The notes under the pieces were generated by a model. The model was not told where the DNA came from. It did not search any database and worked only from the letters and a program-made list of their open reading frames with translations. The position numbers and the translations under genes are program-made. A stretch of 64,000 nucleotides of DNA. It comes from Phycisphaera sp. (lineage in GTDB: Bacteria; Planctomycetota; Phycisphaerae; Phycisphaerales; SM1A02). Location of the stretch: the NCBI GenBank assembly GCA_016124975.1, contig WGMP01000002.1, positions 41,012 through 105,011 on the forward strand, written 5' to 3'. Below are positions 9,071-17,424 of the stretch, piece by piece. How positions within the stretch are numbered: position 1 is the first letter of the stretch; each line of letters opens with the position of its first letter.

Positions 9071-10444
9071 GTGCGCGATCTCGCCCCGCTCCTCCTTCCC
9101 GTCCGTCTCGTCGGCTCGTTCGCCCGAAGCTTCCACCCCGCCGAACTGCCGCCGATGCTTCGGCGCACCTACGGCCGCGAGCTGGTGAGCTGGGCCTTTC
9201 TGCCGCTCATGCTCGGGGCGATCGAGGGCGGCACCATCGCGATCGTCGTCAAGAAGGCGTTCACGGGGCAGCCGGGGGTCGACCCCTTCTGGCTCGACCT
9301 CGCGACCGCGTGGGTGGGCGCCGCTCCGAACATCGCGAACCTGACCAGCTTCATCTGGGCCGCGGCCGCGCGCGGGCGTCCGAAGGTCGCCTTCATCTCG
9401 TGGCTCCAGATCGCGACCTGCCTTCTGGTTGCCGCGATCGCGCTCTTCCCGCGCGACGGGCTCGGCCTCCTCGGGGTCTGCATCGCGCTCGGGCTTGCGC
9501 GCACGGCGTGGACGGGCGTCATCACCATCCGCGCCGCCGTGTGGCGCAACAACTACCCGACCGCGAGCCGCGCCACGATCGCGGGCAAGCTCGCGACCGT
9601 GCAGAGCCTCTTCCTCGCCGCGGCGGGCGCGGGCGTCGGGTGGGCGATGGACCGCAATCCCGACAACTACCACGCACTCTTCCCCGCGCTCGCGGTCGCA
9701 GGCCTCTTCGGAAACAGCATCTACCGCAAGGTGCGCCTGCGGCGTGCGCGCGCCCTGCAGCGGGCCGAGCTCGACGGCCGCAAGCGCGACACGGGCTTCA
9801 ACCCGCTCGCGATGGTCGCGCTGCTGCGCGACGACCCGCTTTACGCGCGGTTCATGCTCTGGATGAGCATCTTCGGCTTCGGGAACCTCATGCTGATGGC
9901 GCCGATGACCTATGTGATCGCCGACGAGCTGCGCATGAGCTACTCAGCGGGCATCCTCGCGTCGACCACGCTGCCGCTGCTGGTCATGCCGATCGCGATC
10001 CCCCTGTGGGCGCGGCTGATGGACCGCACGCACATCGTCCACTTCCGCTCGATCCACGGGTGGAGCTTCGTGGCGGCCAGCGCCGCCGTCACGCTCTCGG
10101 CCCTCTTCGCAAGCGAATGGCTCATGTACCTCGGCGCCGCGCTCATGGGCGTCGGCTTTGCGGGCGGCACCCTCGCGTGGAACCTCGGGCACCAGGACTT
10201 CGCTCCCGCCGCGCGCGACAGCGAGTACATGGCCGTGCATGTCACGCTCAACGGGCTGCGGGGAATCCTCGCGCCGATCGCCTCCTGGTACCTCTACCAG
10301 TGGCTCGCGCCGAAGGGACTCTCGAGCGTGGTGCTTCTGGTCTGCACGGTCGTGAACATGGCGGGCGTGCTCGGGTTCATGTCGATGCGGGCCGACATCA
10401 GGCGCCGCTCCGCGGAGGCTGATCCCGCGACCGTTGGCAGATAA
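9071..10444 (+). CDS. Major facilitator superfamily transporter
   Basis: The 457-residue protein has about 11-12 hydrophobic helices, with a charged central loop (RKVRLRRARALQRAELDGRKRD) separating two halves of the MFS type. It starts at a GTG. It is related in organisation to the second MFS gene at 16087-17415: both have an extended cytoplasmic N-terminus before the first helix and a motif resembling WNTWVG/AAVWRNNYP in the middle of the first half. The substrate is unknown. Weak inverted repeats follow the stop (10452-10474), without a T-tract. Confidence 0.82.
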   Translation: MRDLAPLLLPVRLVGSFARSFHPAELPPMLRRTYGRELVSWAFLPLMLGAIEGGTIAIVVKKAFTGQPGVDPFWLDLATAWVGAAPNIANLTSFIWAAAARGRPKVAFISWLQIATCLLVAAIALFPRDGLGLLGVCIALGLARTAWTGVITIRAAVWRNNYPTASRATIAGKLATVQSLFLAAAGAGVGWAMDRNPDNYHALFPALAVAGLFGNSIYRKVRLRRARALQRAELDGRKRDTGFNPLAMVALLRDDPLYARFMLWMSIFGFGNLMLMAPMTYVIADELRMSYSAGILASTTLPLLVMPIAIPLWARLMDRTHIVHFRSIHGWSFVAASAAVTLSALFASEWLMYLGAALMGVGFAGGTLAWNLGHQDFAPAARDSEYMAVHVTLNGLRGILAPIASWYLYQWLAPKGLSSVVLLVCTVVNMAGVLGFMSMRADIRRRSAEADPATVGR

Positions 10445-10504
10445 CCCTTCTCCGCAGGGGAGCGTTGCCTGCGGGTGGATGTCGCTTCCCATGCGATGGC
10501 GTGG

Positions 10505-10630
10505 TATCGTCTGCGATTCGCCCCGTCGCCGCGCCGGGGCACCCGGCATCGAGCTCGGACCGTCGTCCGACCCGGAGGTACCCGCGGCCCGTGCGGGCTT
10601 GGAGCCCGCGCGAAGGAAGCACACGCACAC
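10505..10630 (+). promoter_or_regulatory. Structured 5' leader of the S1 gene
   Basis: A TATCGT element (10505-10510) could be the -10 box. The leader of about 115 nt then contains at least two stable hairpins: TCGGAC-CGTC-GTCCGA (10555-10570) and GCGGGCT-TGG-AGCCCGC (10593-10609). A purine tract, GAAGGAAG, lies after the second hairpin, about 11 nt before the ATG. In several bacteria S1 represses its own mRNA through a structured leader; the same mechanism here is inference. Confidence 0.4.
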
Positions 10631-12403
10631 ATGGTCGACTACAACCTGATCGAGGATCTCAAGCTGGCGGATGGTGAAGTGGAGCGCATGCTCCGCGAGG
10701 CGGGCATGGCCGGCGTCGCCACGGGCGACATGGACAGCCTGATCTCGAAGGAAGTGAGCGCCTACGCGCCAGGCGCGATCCTCAAGGGTCATGTCGTCGG
10801 CTTCTCCGGCGACCATGTCGTCGTCGAGGTCGGTCTCAAGAGCGAAGGCCTGATCGACCGCAACGAGTTCGAGGACACCGATGTCGCCGTGGGCGACCAG
10901 GTCGAGGTCCTCCTCGAGAGCCTCGAGGACGAGACCGGCGGCGTGCGGCTCTCGAAGCGCAAGGCCGACCGCATCCGCGGCTGGGAGAACATCCTCCTCA
11001 CCCGCAAGGAAGGCGATGTCATCGAAGGCAAGTGCGTGCGCAAGATCAAGGGCGGCTTGCTCGTCGACATCGGCGTGCCCGTCTTCCTCCCCGCGTCGCA
11101 GGTCGATGTGCGCCGTCCCGGCGACATCGGCGAGTTCGTCGGCAAGCCGATGCGCGCGATGATCCTCAAGATCGACGAGGAGCGCCGCAACATCGTCATC
11201 TCGCGCCGCAAGCTCATCGAGGATGAGCGCGACGCCGCCAAGAAGCGCCTGCTCGAGAACGTGCGCGAGGGTGACCTCGTCCGCGGCGTCATCACGAATG
11301 TCGCCGACTTCGGCGCGTTCGTCGACCTCGGCGGCATCGACGGCCTCCTCCACATCACCGACATGTCGTGGGGCCGCGTGAACCACCCGAGCGAGATCGT
11401 CCGCATCGGCGACGAGATCGAGGTCAAGATCCTCAACATCGACCGCGAGCGCGAGAAGATCGCCCTCGGCCTCAAGCAGAAGGAAACCTCGCCCTGGGAG
11501 CAGATCGAGGCGAAGTACCCCGTCGGCTGCCGCGCGAAGGGCACGGTCGTCAACCTCATGTCGTACGGCGCGTTCGTGCGGCTCGAGGAAGGCATCGAGG
11601 GCCTCGTCCACATCAGCGAGATGTCGTGGACCCGCCGCGTCAACCACCCGAGCGAGCTCGTCTCGGTCGGTCAGGAGATCGATGTCGTCGTCCTCGACAT
11701 CAACAAGGAGAAGCTCGAGATCTCGCTCGGCGTCAAGCAGACCGAGGTCAATCCGTGGGAGCTCGTTGCCGAGAAGTACCCGCAGGGCACGATCATCGAG
11801 GGCAAGGTTCGCAACCTCGCCAACTACGGCGCGTTCATCGAGATCGAGCCGGGCATCGACGGCCTCCTCCATGTCAGCGACATCAGCTGGACGAAGAAGG
11901 TCGCGCACCCGAACGAGCTCTACAAGAAGGGCGATGTCGTGAAGTGCGTGGTGATCGATGTCGACCAAGAGAAGCAGCGCGTCGGTCTCGGCGTGAAGCA
12001 GCTCACCGAGGATCCGTGGGTCGAGGCGATCCCGTCGGCATACCGCCCGGGCATGATCGTGAAGGGCACGATCACGAAGATCACCAACTTCGGCGTGTTC
12101 GTCGAGCTCGAGGAAGGCCTCGAGGGTCTCCTCCATATCTCCGAGCTCAGCGACTCGAAGGTGGAGAACCCGCAGGATGTCGTCAAGGTCGGCCAAGAGG
12201 TCGAGGTCAAGATCCTGCGCGTCGACACAGACGATCGCAAGATCGGTCTCTCGCTCAAGCGCGCCCAGTGGACGGGCGGCGGCGAGCAGCGCAGCTCGGA
12301 AGAGTTCGACCGGCCCGCGTCTCCGCGCGGTCCGCGTGCGGCGCCTTCCCGCGGCGGCCTCGACAGCCACGGCGCCATGGGCTCGGACAAGTTCAGCTTC
12401 TGA
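10631..12403 (+). CDS. rpsA: 30S ribosomal protein S1
   Basis: The 590-residue protein consists of six S1 (OB-fold) RNA-binding domains. The typical motifs recur: ADFGAFVDLGGIDGLLHITD in domain 3, SYGAFVRLEEGIEGLVHISE in domain 4, NYGAFIEIEPGIDGLLHVSD in domain 5 and NFGVFVELEEGLEGLLHISE in domain 6. Domains 1 and 2 are the diverged ribosome-binding pair. A tail of about 40 residues rich in Ser, Arg and Pro ends the protein. S1 recruits mRNA to the 30S subunit. The frame is open upstream to 10475, but the family-like N-terminus begins at MVDYNLIEDLKLADGEVERM, so the ATG at 10631 is preferred. A strong terminator follows. Confidence 0.95.
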   Translation: MVDYNLIEDLKLADGEVERMLREAGMAGVATGDMDSLISKEVSAYAPGAILKGHVVGFSGDHVVVEVGLKSEGLIDRNEFEDTDVAVGDQVEVLLESLEDETGGVRLSKRKADRIRGWENILLTRKEGDVIEGKCVRKIKGGLLVDIGVPVFLPASQVDVRRPGDIGEFVGKPMRAMILKIDEERRNIVISRRKLIEDERDAAKKRLLENVREGDLVRGVITNVADFGAFVDLGGIDGLLHITDMSWGRVNHPSEIVRIGDEIEVKILNIDREREKIALGLKQKETSPWEQIEAKYPVGCRAKGTVVNLMSYGAFVRLEEGIEGLVHISEMSWTRRVNHPSELVSVGQEIDVVVLDINKEKLEISLGVKQTEVNPWELVAEKYPQGTIIEGKVRNLANYGAFIEIEPGIDGLLHVSDISWTKKVAHPNELYKKGDVVKCVVIDVDQEKQRVGLGVKQLTEDPWVEAIPSAYRPGMIVKGTITKITNFGVFVELEEGLEGLLHISELSDSKVENPQDVVKVGQEVEVKILRVDTDDRKIGLSLKRAQWTGGGEQRSSEEFDRPASPRGPRAAPSRGGLDSHGAMGSDKFSF

Positions 12404-12435
12404 ACCACGCCGAGCGGACAGAATCGAAGCGTCAT

Positions 12436-12468
12436 CGCGGCGGCCGGCACACAATGCCGGCCGCCGCG
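12436..12468 (+). terminator. Rho-independent terminator of rpsA
   Basis: A perfect 14-bp GC-rich stem (12436-12449 with 12455-12468) has a 5-nt loop (CACAA) and is followed by CTCTTTG. It lies 33 bp after the rpsA stop. The T-tract is short, so it could also act in both directions. Confidence 0.85.
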
Positions 12469-12577
12469 CTCTTTGTGGGAGGCATGCGCGTCTCCGCCGC
12501 GGGCCGGAGGATGACGACAAACCCACGACCGAGAAGTCGCGGGTCGGGTCTCGGCAGGTCGGGTTGAGCAGGTGCGC

Positions 12578-12727
12578 TCAGAGGAGCACGATGAAGGCGA
12601 GCACGGTCAGCAGAAGGATCTTCCGCCGCGCGCTGATCGGAGCAAGGATGGTCGAGATGAGCATCTTGGTTTCCAACGACCTTCTCAACGCGTCCGGCAG
12701 GCGCTCGTCCGCGTGTTTCTCGGTCAC
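12578..12727 (-). CDS. Possible small membrane protein of 49 residues
   Basis: On the minus strand, a GTG at 12727 opens a frame of 49 residues: a charged helix (TEKHADERLPDALRRSLETK) followed by a hydrophobic C-terminus ending in RRKILLLTVLAFIVLL. This is the layout of a tail-anchored or single-pass small protein, which a random shadow frame in this GC-rich DNA would not readily give. The shortest version starts at ATG 12664 (28 residues). It lies in the 385-bp gap between rpsA and a gene on the plus strand, where no other gene is predicted. There is no homology evidence, so this stays tentative. Confidence 0.35.
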   Translation of the reverse strand: MTEKHADERLPDALRRSLETKMLISTILAPISARRKILLLTVLAFIVLL

Positions 12728-12788
12728 TCCGTCCGTGCGGAGCGCGAGCCTCTTGCGGCCTGCGCCAGAGGCGCGTGACGGACGAACT

Positions 12789-14795
12789 ATGACGCCTGTT
12801 CCGAGCGACCGCCAGAAAAATCGCCGCGGACGCTCAAGATGCCTCGTGTTTCTTTTCACGCTCCTCGCCGCGCTCTCCCACCCCCCTCTCGTCGCCTCGG
12901 CGGGGCCCGCGCGGGTCGCGGCCACCGCGGTCGCGTCTGCGGAGCCTTCCGAGGCGACCGCGCTCACCGCCTACCTCGCGGCCCGCGCATGGCTTGATGC
13001 CGACGCGCTTCCCGCAGAGTCTGACCCCGCCGCGCGCGTGTCGCTCGAGGCCACGACCTCTGTGTGCGTGCTCCTCAGGCTCGATGGTCGCCTTGTCGGC
13101 GCGGGGCACGATGAACTCGACGCGCCGCGATCGACCGCCGCCGCTGCCTCGAACGACTCGGGACTGCTCCTGCGCCGCGCCGTCGGACGGGCCGTCGCCC
13201 GCGCGCTCGCGGACACCACGATCTCCGCGGTGCGCGCCGAACTCGGCGACAAGGTCACCGCACGCCTCTCGCTCGAGGTCGAGCTTGGCGGCCCGCTGCG
13301 GCCGCTCATCGGCCGCACGATCGCGGACGCCGCGCGGCGCATCGCCTCAGGCAACGAAGGAGTGGCCGTGCTGCGCGGCGAGCGGGCGCACCGCGCCTTC
13401 CCCTCGCGGCTTCTCGCGGCGGACACGGCGGCGCGCACGGACCGGATCATCACGGGGCTTCTCCTCGAGGCGGGTCTTCCCGCGAAGGACCTCCCCGAGT
13501 TCACCGCGGACGAACGCGTCTCGCTCGCGCGGTTCCAGACGATCCGCCTTCGCGCCGATGCGCCCGACGCGGCGCCCGCCGTGGTGACGCGCGCAGGGCG
13601 CGTGGTCTCGCAGCGCGAGCTCACCGAGGGCTTCGCGCGCGCCTCCGCGGCGCAGCTCGCGGCGCGGCTGGCGGCGCAGGCCGTTCCGGCCGACCCAAGC
13701 CGCGCGGACGGCCCTCAGCGCCTCCTCGGAACGCTCAATCCGACCGCGGACCTCTACGACCCACCCTTCGCGGCGCCGAGCGACGCAGCGCTGGCGAGCC
13801 TCGCGCTCGCCCGCGCAGCGCGCTCGCCGCTCCTTCCCGAACCGATCCGCGTCCATGCGGCCGCACGGGCGCGTGCGCTCATCGGATGGATCGCGACGCT
13901 TCCAGACGGGGAGTCGGCCGTCTCGGCGGATTGCCTCGCCGCGATCGCGTCGGCCGAGCTTGTACGCGAGGGAGGCGGAGGAGTTGGCGTCGATGTCGCC
14001 GCCACCGCCGCACAGCGCGCGTCGCTCCGCGACCGAATCGGCGTGTCGGTCCGATCGCTCCTCGCCGACGGCGACACCGGTGGCGCGTCCGATTCCACCC
14101 GCATCGCGCTTCTCGCGGCGGCTGCGCACACGCTCGGCGACGCGGTGACCGAGAGCGACCTCGAGGCACTGATTCTCCGCCTTGAGGCGCATGCCTCGGA
14201 GCGACCCGCGAGGCTCGTCGACGCGGCGCTGCCGATCGCGCTTCTCACGGCCTCTTCCAGCCTCGCGGAGCGGCACCGCGCGCCTCTCCGCGCGCTCTTC
14301 GACCGTTTCACCACCCTCGCGTCCGAACTGCAGGTGGGAACCCCCGCGCCTGGGGCCGCCGCCGATGCCGCCGATCCGCGCTCCGCGGATCTCGTCGGCG
14401 GCATCGAGATCCCAGGTTCCGCAAGCGGCGTCGCGGACACGCAGTCGCTCCTGTTGATGACGGGAATCGCCATGACGGAGGCCGCGCACTCCCCCGAGGA
14501 CTGGACCGCCGATCCAACGGCCCGCGCCACCCTTCTCCCCTACGCCCGATTCGTCGTGCAACACATCGCCACAGATCCCTGGGTCGGTGGCTTCCGCAAT
14601 CCGCGGACCCTTCGGGGACTGGTCCGCGGGTCGCTCCTCCGCGACGACTGCCCGCCTGGAGCGACCTCCGCCGCGTTGCTCTTTTTGCTGTCCGCGGCGG
14701 AATCAGGGGTCTTCCGTGACGGAGCGCCTGCCCCGCAGGCATCCCCTGCCGCCGTTCCCGCGGCTCCGTTCGACGGCTCCGCGGGTCCGAAATGA
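12789..14795 (+). CDS. Large secreted protein, unknown function
   Basis: The 668-residue product has a signal peptide (SRCLVFLFTLLAALSHPPLVASA) after a basic N-terminus. The first 200 mature residues contain a segment with LEATTSVCVLLRLDGRLVGAG, faintly reminiscent of AMMECR1-like folds. The rest is almost entirely Ala/Leu/Arg-rich helix, as in an alpha-alpha toroid or repeat protein; DWTADPTARATLLPYARFVV and DPWVGGFRNPRTLRGLVRGS near the C-terminus suggest the toroid type. The frame is open far upstream through rpsA, but only the ATG at 12789 gives a sensible signal peptide. I recognise no catalytic motif. Confidence 0.65.
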   Translation: MTPVPSDRQKNRRGRSRCLVFLFTLLAALSHPPLVASAGPARVAATAVASAEPSEATALTAYLAARAWLDADALPAESDPAARVSLEATTSVCVLLRLDGRLVGAGHDELDAPRSTAAAASNDSGLLLRRAVGRAVARALADTTISAVRAELGDKVTARLSLEVELGGPLRPLIGRTIADAARRIASGNEGVAVLRGERAHRAFPSRLLAADTAARTDRIITGLLLEAGLPAKDLPEFTADERVSLARFQTIRLRADAPDAAPAVVTRAGRVVSQRELTEGFARASAAQLAARLAAQAVPADPSRADGPQRLLGTLNPTADLYDPPFAAPSDAALASLALARAARSPLLPEPIRVHAAARARALIGWIATLPDGESAVSADCLAAIASAELVREGGGGVGVDVAATAAQRASLRDRIGVSVRSLLADGDTGGASDSTRIALLAAAAHTLGDAVTESDLEALILRLEAHASERPARLVDAALPIALLTASSSLAERHRAPLRALFDRFTTLASELQVGTPAPGAAADAADPRSADLVGGIEIPGSASGVADTQSLLLMTGIAMTEAAHSPEDWTADPTARATLLPYARFVVQHIATDPWVGGFRNPRTLRGLVRGSLLRDDCPPGATSAALLFLLSAAESGVFRDGAPAPQASPAAVPAAPFDGSAGPK

Positions 14796-14840
14796 TGGTT
14801 TTTCCGTTTCTTCGCCATCGTTCGCGCGAGTTGCCGACCG

Positions 14841-14846
14841 TATATT
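14841..14846 (+). promoter_or_regulatory. Possible -10 element
   Basis: TATATT stands out in GC-rich DNA 61 nt before the ATG at 14908. No good -35 hexamer is seen 16-18 nt upstream, so this is only a candidate promoter for the STN-like gene. Confidence 0.35.
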
Positions 14847-14907
14847 CAGCAACCCGAACGGTTTGCCGACCTCTTAGGACCGTTCCACTGAACTCTCGGA
14901 GCACGCC

Positions 14908-15936
14908 ATGAAGCCCATCAGCACCTCCATCGCTCTCGTGACCGTCGTCGCAGCCGTCGCCTCCGGCCTCGCCTCGGGCACGGCGCACGCGCAGGGCCTC
15001 GCGGAGCGGATCCGCGCCGTCGGCGAGCAGCGCCAGCGCGACCTCGCGAACGACACGAGCCGCGGCCGCCTCCTCGGCGCGCTCCTCTACGCGGATGTCA
15101 GCGTGAACTTCGACCGCGTCGAGGCGCGCAAGGCCTTCGAGTATGTCGCGAGCGAGATGGGCGTTCCGCTCGTCGTGCGCTACGCGGGCGAAGGCGGCGC
15201 CGACGGCATCGATCCCGAGATGGAGATCTCGCTCGTCATGGAGAACGCGCCTGCGCTGACCGTGCTTGAGCGCCTGCTCGACATCTGCGCGGTCGACACC
15301 GCCTGCACCTGGCAGATCCGCGAGGGCTTCATCGAGGCCGGCACCAAGGACCGCCTCTCTGCGCCCGCTGCGCGCGAGCGCCGCATGTACCCGATCCGCG
15401 ACCTCCTCTTCGAGCCGACCACCTTTGACAACGCCCCTGACTTCAGCCTCAGCTCCGCGCTCGAGCAGGGCAACCAGGGCGGTCAGGGCGGTGGCGGCGG
15501 CGGCTTCGGCGGCGGCGGCGGAGGCTTTGGTGGTGGCGGCGGCGGCTTCGGCGGTGGTGGCGGCGGTGGCGGAAGCGGCGGCGGCAGCATCATCGGCGAT
15601 GTCGACGAGGACCCCGAGCGCACGAGCGACACCGAGCGCGCAGAGCAGCTCATGGACATCATCATGGAGCAGTGCGAGCCCGAGGCGTGGACCGACAACG
15701 GCGGCGAGGCCGCGTCGATGCGCTACTACCAGGGCGTGCTCATCATCACGGCCCCCGACTACATCCACCGCCAGATCGACGGCTATCCGTTCGCCCCGAA
15801 GCGCCCCGCAAAGGCCGTCAGCTCGAACGCCGCGCGGCGCTATGTGACCTTCACGAGCGGTCTTTCGATCGTGAACAACCTCGGCTTCAAGTCAGTGCCC
15901 GTCACGGGCGCCGTCGGCAACGCGAACGCGCGGTGA
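14908..15936 (+). CDS. Secreted protein with STN-like domain and glycine-rich linker
   Basis: The 342-residue protein has a signal peptide ending in SGTAHAQ. Residues about 55-140 (VSVNFDRVEARKAFEYVASEMGVPLVVRYAGEG and ALTVLERLLDICAVDTACTW) match the pattern of the STN/secretin N-terminal domain found in secretins and TonB-dependent receptors. Residues about 192-227 are nearly all glycine with regularly spaced phenylalanine (GGGGGGF repeats). A second small domain (DIIMEQCEPEAWTDNGGEAASM to VLIITAPDYIHRQI) repeats the STN theme. It has no secretin barrel, so it is probably a soluble or outer-membrane-associated partner. A strong terminator follows. Confidence 0.7.
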   Translation: MKPISTSIALVTVVAAVASGLASGTAHAQGLAERIRAVGEQRQRDLANDTSRGRLLGALLYADVSVNFDRVEARKAFEYVASEMGVPLVVRYAGEGGADGIDPEMEISLVMENAPALTVLERLLDICAVDTACTWQIREGFIEAGTKDRLSAPAARERRMYPIRDLLFEPTTFDNAPDFSLSSALEQGNQGGQGGGGGGFGGGGGGFGGGGGGFGGGGGGGGSGGGSIIGDVDEDPERTSDTERAEQLMDIIMEQCEPEAWTDNGGEAASMRYYQGVLIITAPDYIHRQIDGYPFAPKRPAKAVSSNAARRYVTFTSGLSIVNNLGFKSVPVTGAVGNANAR

Positions 15937-15959
15937 TCGCACACGACCCCGCATGAACG

Positions 15960-15987
15960 AAGGCGCCCCTGCACACAGGGGCGCCTT
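15960..15987 (+). terminator. Rho-independent terminator
   Basis: A perfect 12-bp stem AAGGCGCCCCTG/CAGGGGCGCCTT with a CACA loop is followed by TCTGTT, starting 24 bp after the stop of the STN-like gene. Confidence 0.88.
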
Positions 15988-16086
15988 TCTGTTGCCGCCC
16001 CATCCTGCCTCCAGCTCCTCGCCTGAAGGCGGATGACGCGCCCCGCACGCGCGACGGGTGACGCGTGATACGCTCCGCCGCCACGG

Positions 16087-17415
16087 ATGGCCCGCGCTCG
16101 ACCGCATTCCGAACTCCGCTCCGACCTCCACGCCTGCACAGGCGACGGGATGACCTACTCCTTCATGGTGGGGACGGGCGAGACCTACTTCGCGGCGTTC
16201 GCGGTGGCGCTTGGGTCAAGCGACCGCACCGCGGGGCTCGTCGCGGCCGTGCCGCCCTTGGTCGGGGCCACGCTGCAGCTGTTCGCGCCCGTGCTCGCGG
16301 CGCGTGTGAGTAGCCCGTCGCGGTGGATCCAGACCTGCGCGACGCTGCAGGTGCTGAGCTTCGTCCCGATGATCGTCGGCGCGCTTCTCGGGGCGCTCCC
16401 GATGTGGGTGCTCTTCATCGTGGCGGGCGTCTACTGGACGGCCGCGCTCGGCGCGGGCGGCGTCTGGAACACCTGGGTCGGGCTCTGCTTCCCACGCGCG
16501 ATCCGCGCGAGGTACTTCGGCATCCGCAGCAGGCTCTGCCAGGCGACGCTGCTTGCGGCGCTCGTCATCGCGGGAGTCATCCTGCAGGCGACGCACGGGA
16601 CGGAGTGGGCGCTCGCGGGCTTCGCGGCGCTCTTCACGCTTGCCGCGGCCGCGCGCGCGGCGAGCATTCCCTTCCTCCGCAGGCAGCGCGACCCCGCGGA
16701 GTGGCCGGCGCACAAAGGTGTCCCGCTCTGGCACTTCCTCTCGGCGTTCTGGCACCGTGCGGATGCGCGGCTCCTCGCGCTCCTGCTCGCGATGCAGGTC
16801 GCGGTGCAGATGGGGCAGCCGTTCCTCAACCCCTATCTCCTCAAGCAGCTCGATGTGTCGCCCGCGCTCTACCTCGGGCTGATCGCGGCGGGATTCGCGG
16901 CGAAGAGCCTGGCGCTCCCCTTCCTCGGAAACCACGCGAAGACGCGCGGCGCGCGCAGCCTGCTCGCCATCGGCGCGGTCGGCACCGCGCTCATGATCCT
17001 GCCTTGGATCTGGGTCGACTGGGTGCCGGGCATGTTCGCGATCCAGGCCGCGAGCGGCGTCTTCCAGGGCGCGTGGGAACTCGCCGCGTTCCTCCTCTTC
17101 CTCGAGACGATTCCCTCGGAGGAGCGCACCAGCGTGATGACGGGCTACTTCTTCCTGAGCTCGCTCGCGATGGCGGCGGGCTCGCTCGTCGGCGCCGCCA
17201 TCCTCGGCGCGTCGCCCGATCCATCGAGCTATGCGCTCGTCTTCGGCATCTCGACGGGCGTGCGGCTTCTCGCGCTCGGCCTGCTTCCGTTCGTGCATGT
17301 CGAGGTGCTGCGCGCGATTCCCATCATCTCCTCGACCCTCGCCGTGCGGCTCAACGCGGGCTCGATCGAGACGCCGATCCCCGACTCGATTGACGAGCGC
17401 GGGAAGCGCGATTGA
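16087..17415 (+). CDS. Major facilitator superfamily transporter
   Basis: The 442-residue protein has about 12 transmembrane helices. Motifs include MTYSFMVGTGETYFAAFAVALG in helix 1, an IRARYFGIRSRLCQ loop, and LLLFLETIPSEERTSVMTGYF in the second half. It resembles MFS carriers of unknown substrate common in planctomycetes, and is a distant relative of the gene at 9071-10444. TACGCT (16069-16074) lies 12 nt before the ATG without a Shine-Dalgarno sequence. The glycosyltransferase gene follows after 9 bp, so the two are probably co-transcribed. Confidence 0.85.
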   Translation: MARARPHSELRSDLHACTGDGMTYSFMVGTGETYFAAFAVALGSSDRTAGLVAAVPPLVGATLQLFAPVLAARVSSPSRWIQTCATLQVLSFVPMIVGALLGALPMWVLFIVAGVYWTAALGAGGVWNTWVGLCFPRAIRARYFGIRSRLCQATLLAALVIAGVILQATHGTEWALAGFAALFTLAAAARAASIPFLRRQRDPAEWPAHKGVPLWHFLSAFWHRADARLLALLLAMQVAVQMGQPFLNPYLLKQLDVSPALYLGLIAAGFAAKSLALPFLGNHAKTRGARSLLAIGAVGTALMILPWIWVDWVPGMFAIQAASGVFQGAWELAAFLLFLETIPSEERTSVMTGYFFLSSLAMAAGSLVGAAILGASPDPSSYALVFGISTGVRLLALGLLPFVHVEVLRAIPIISSTLAVRLNAGSIETPIPDSIDERGKRD

Positions 17416-17424
17416 AATGACCCC

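Noticed and set aside
10475..10630. In-frame upstream extension of rpsA
   Set aside because: The extension is Arg/Pro/Gly-rich, not S1-like, and overlaps two stable hairpins; the family N-terminus begins at 10631.
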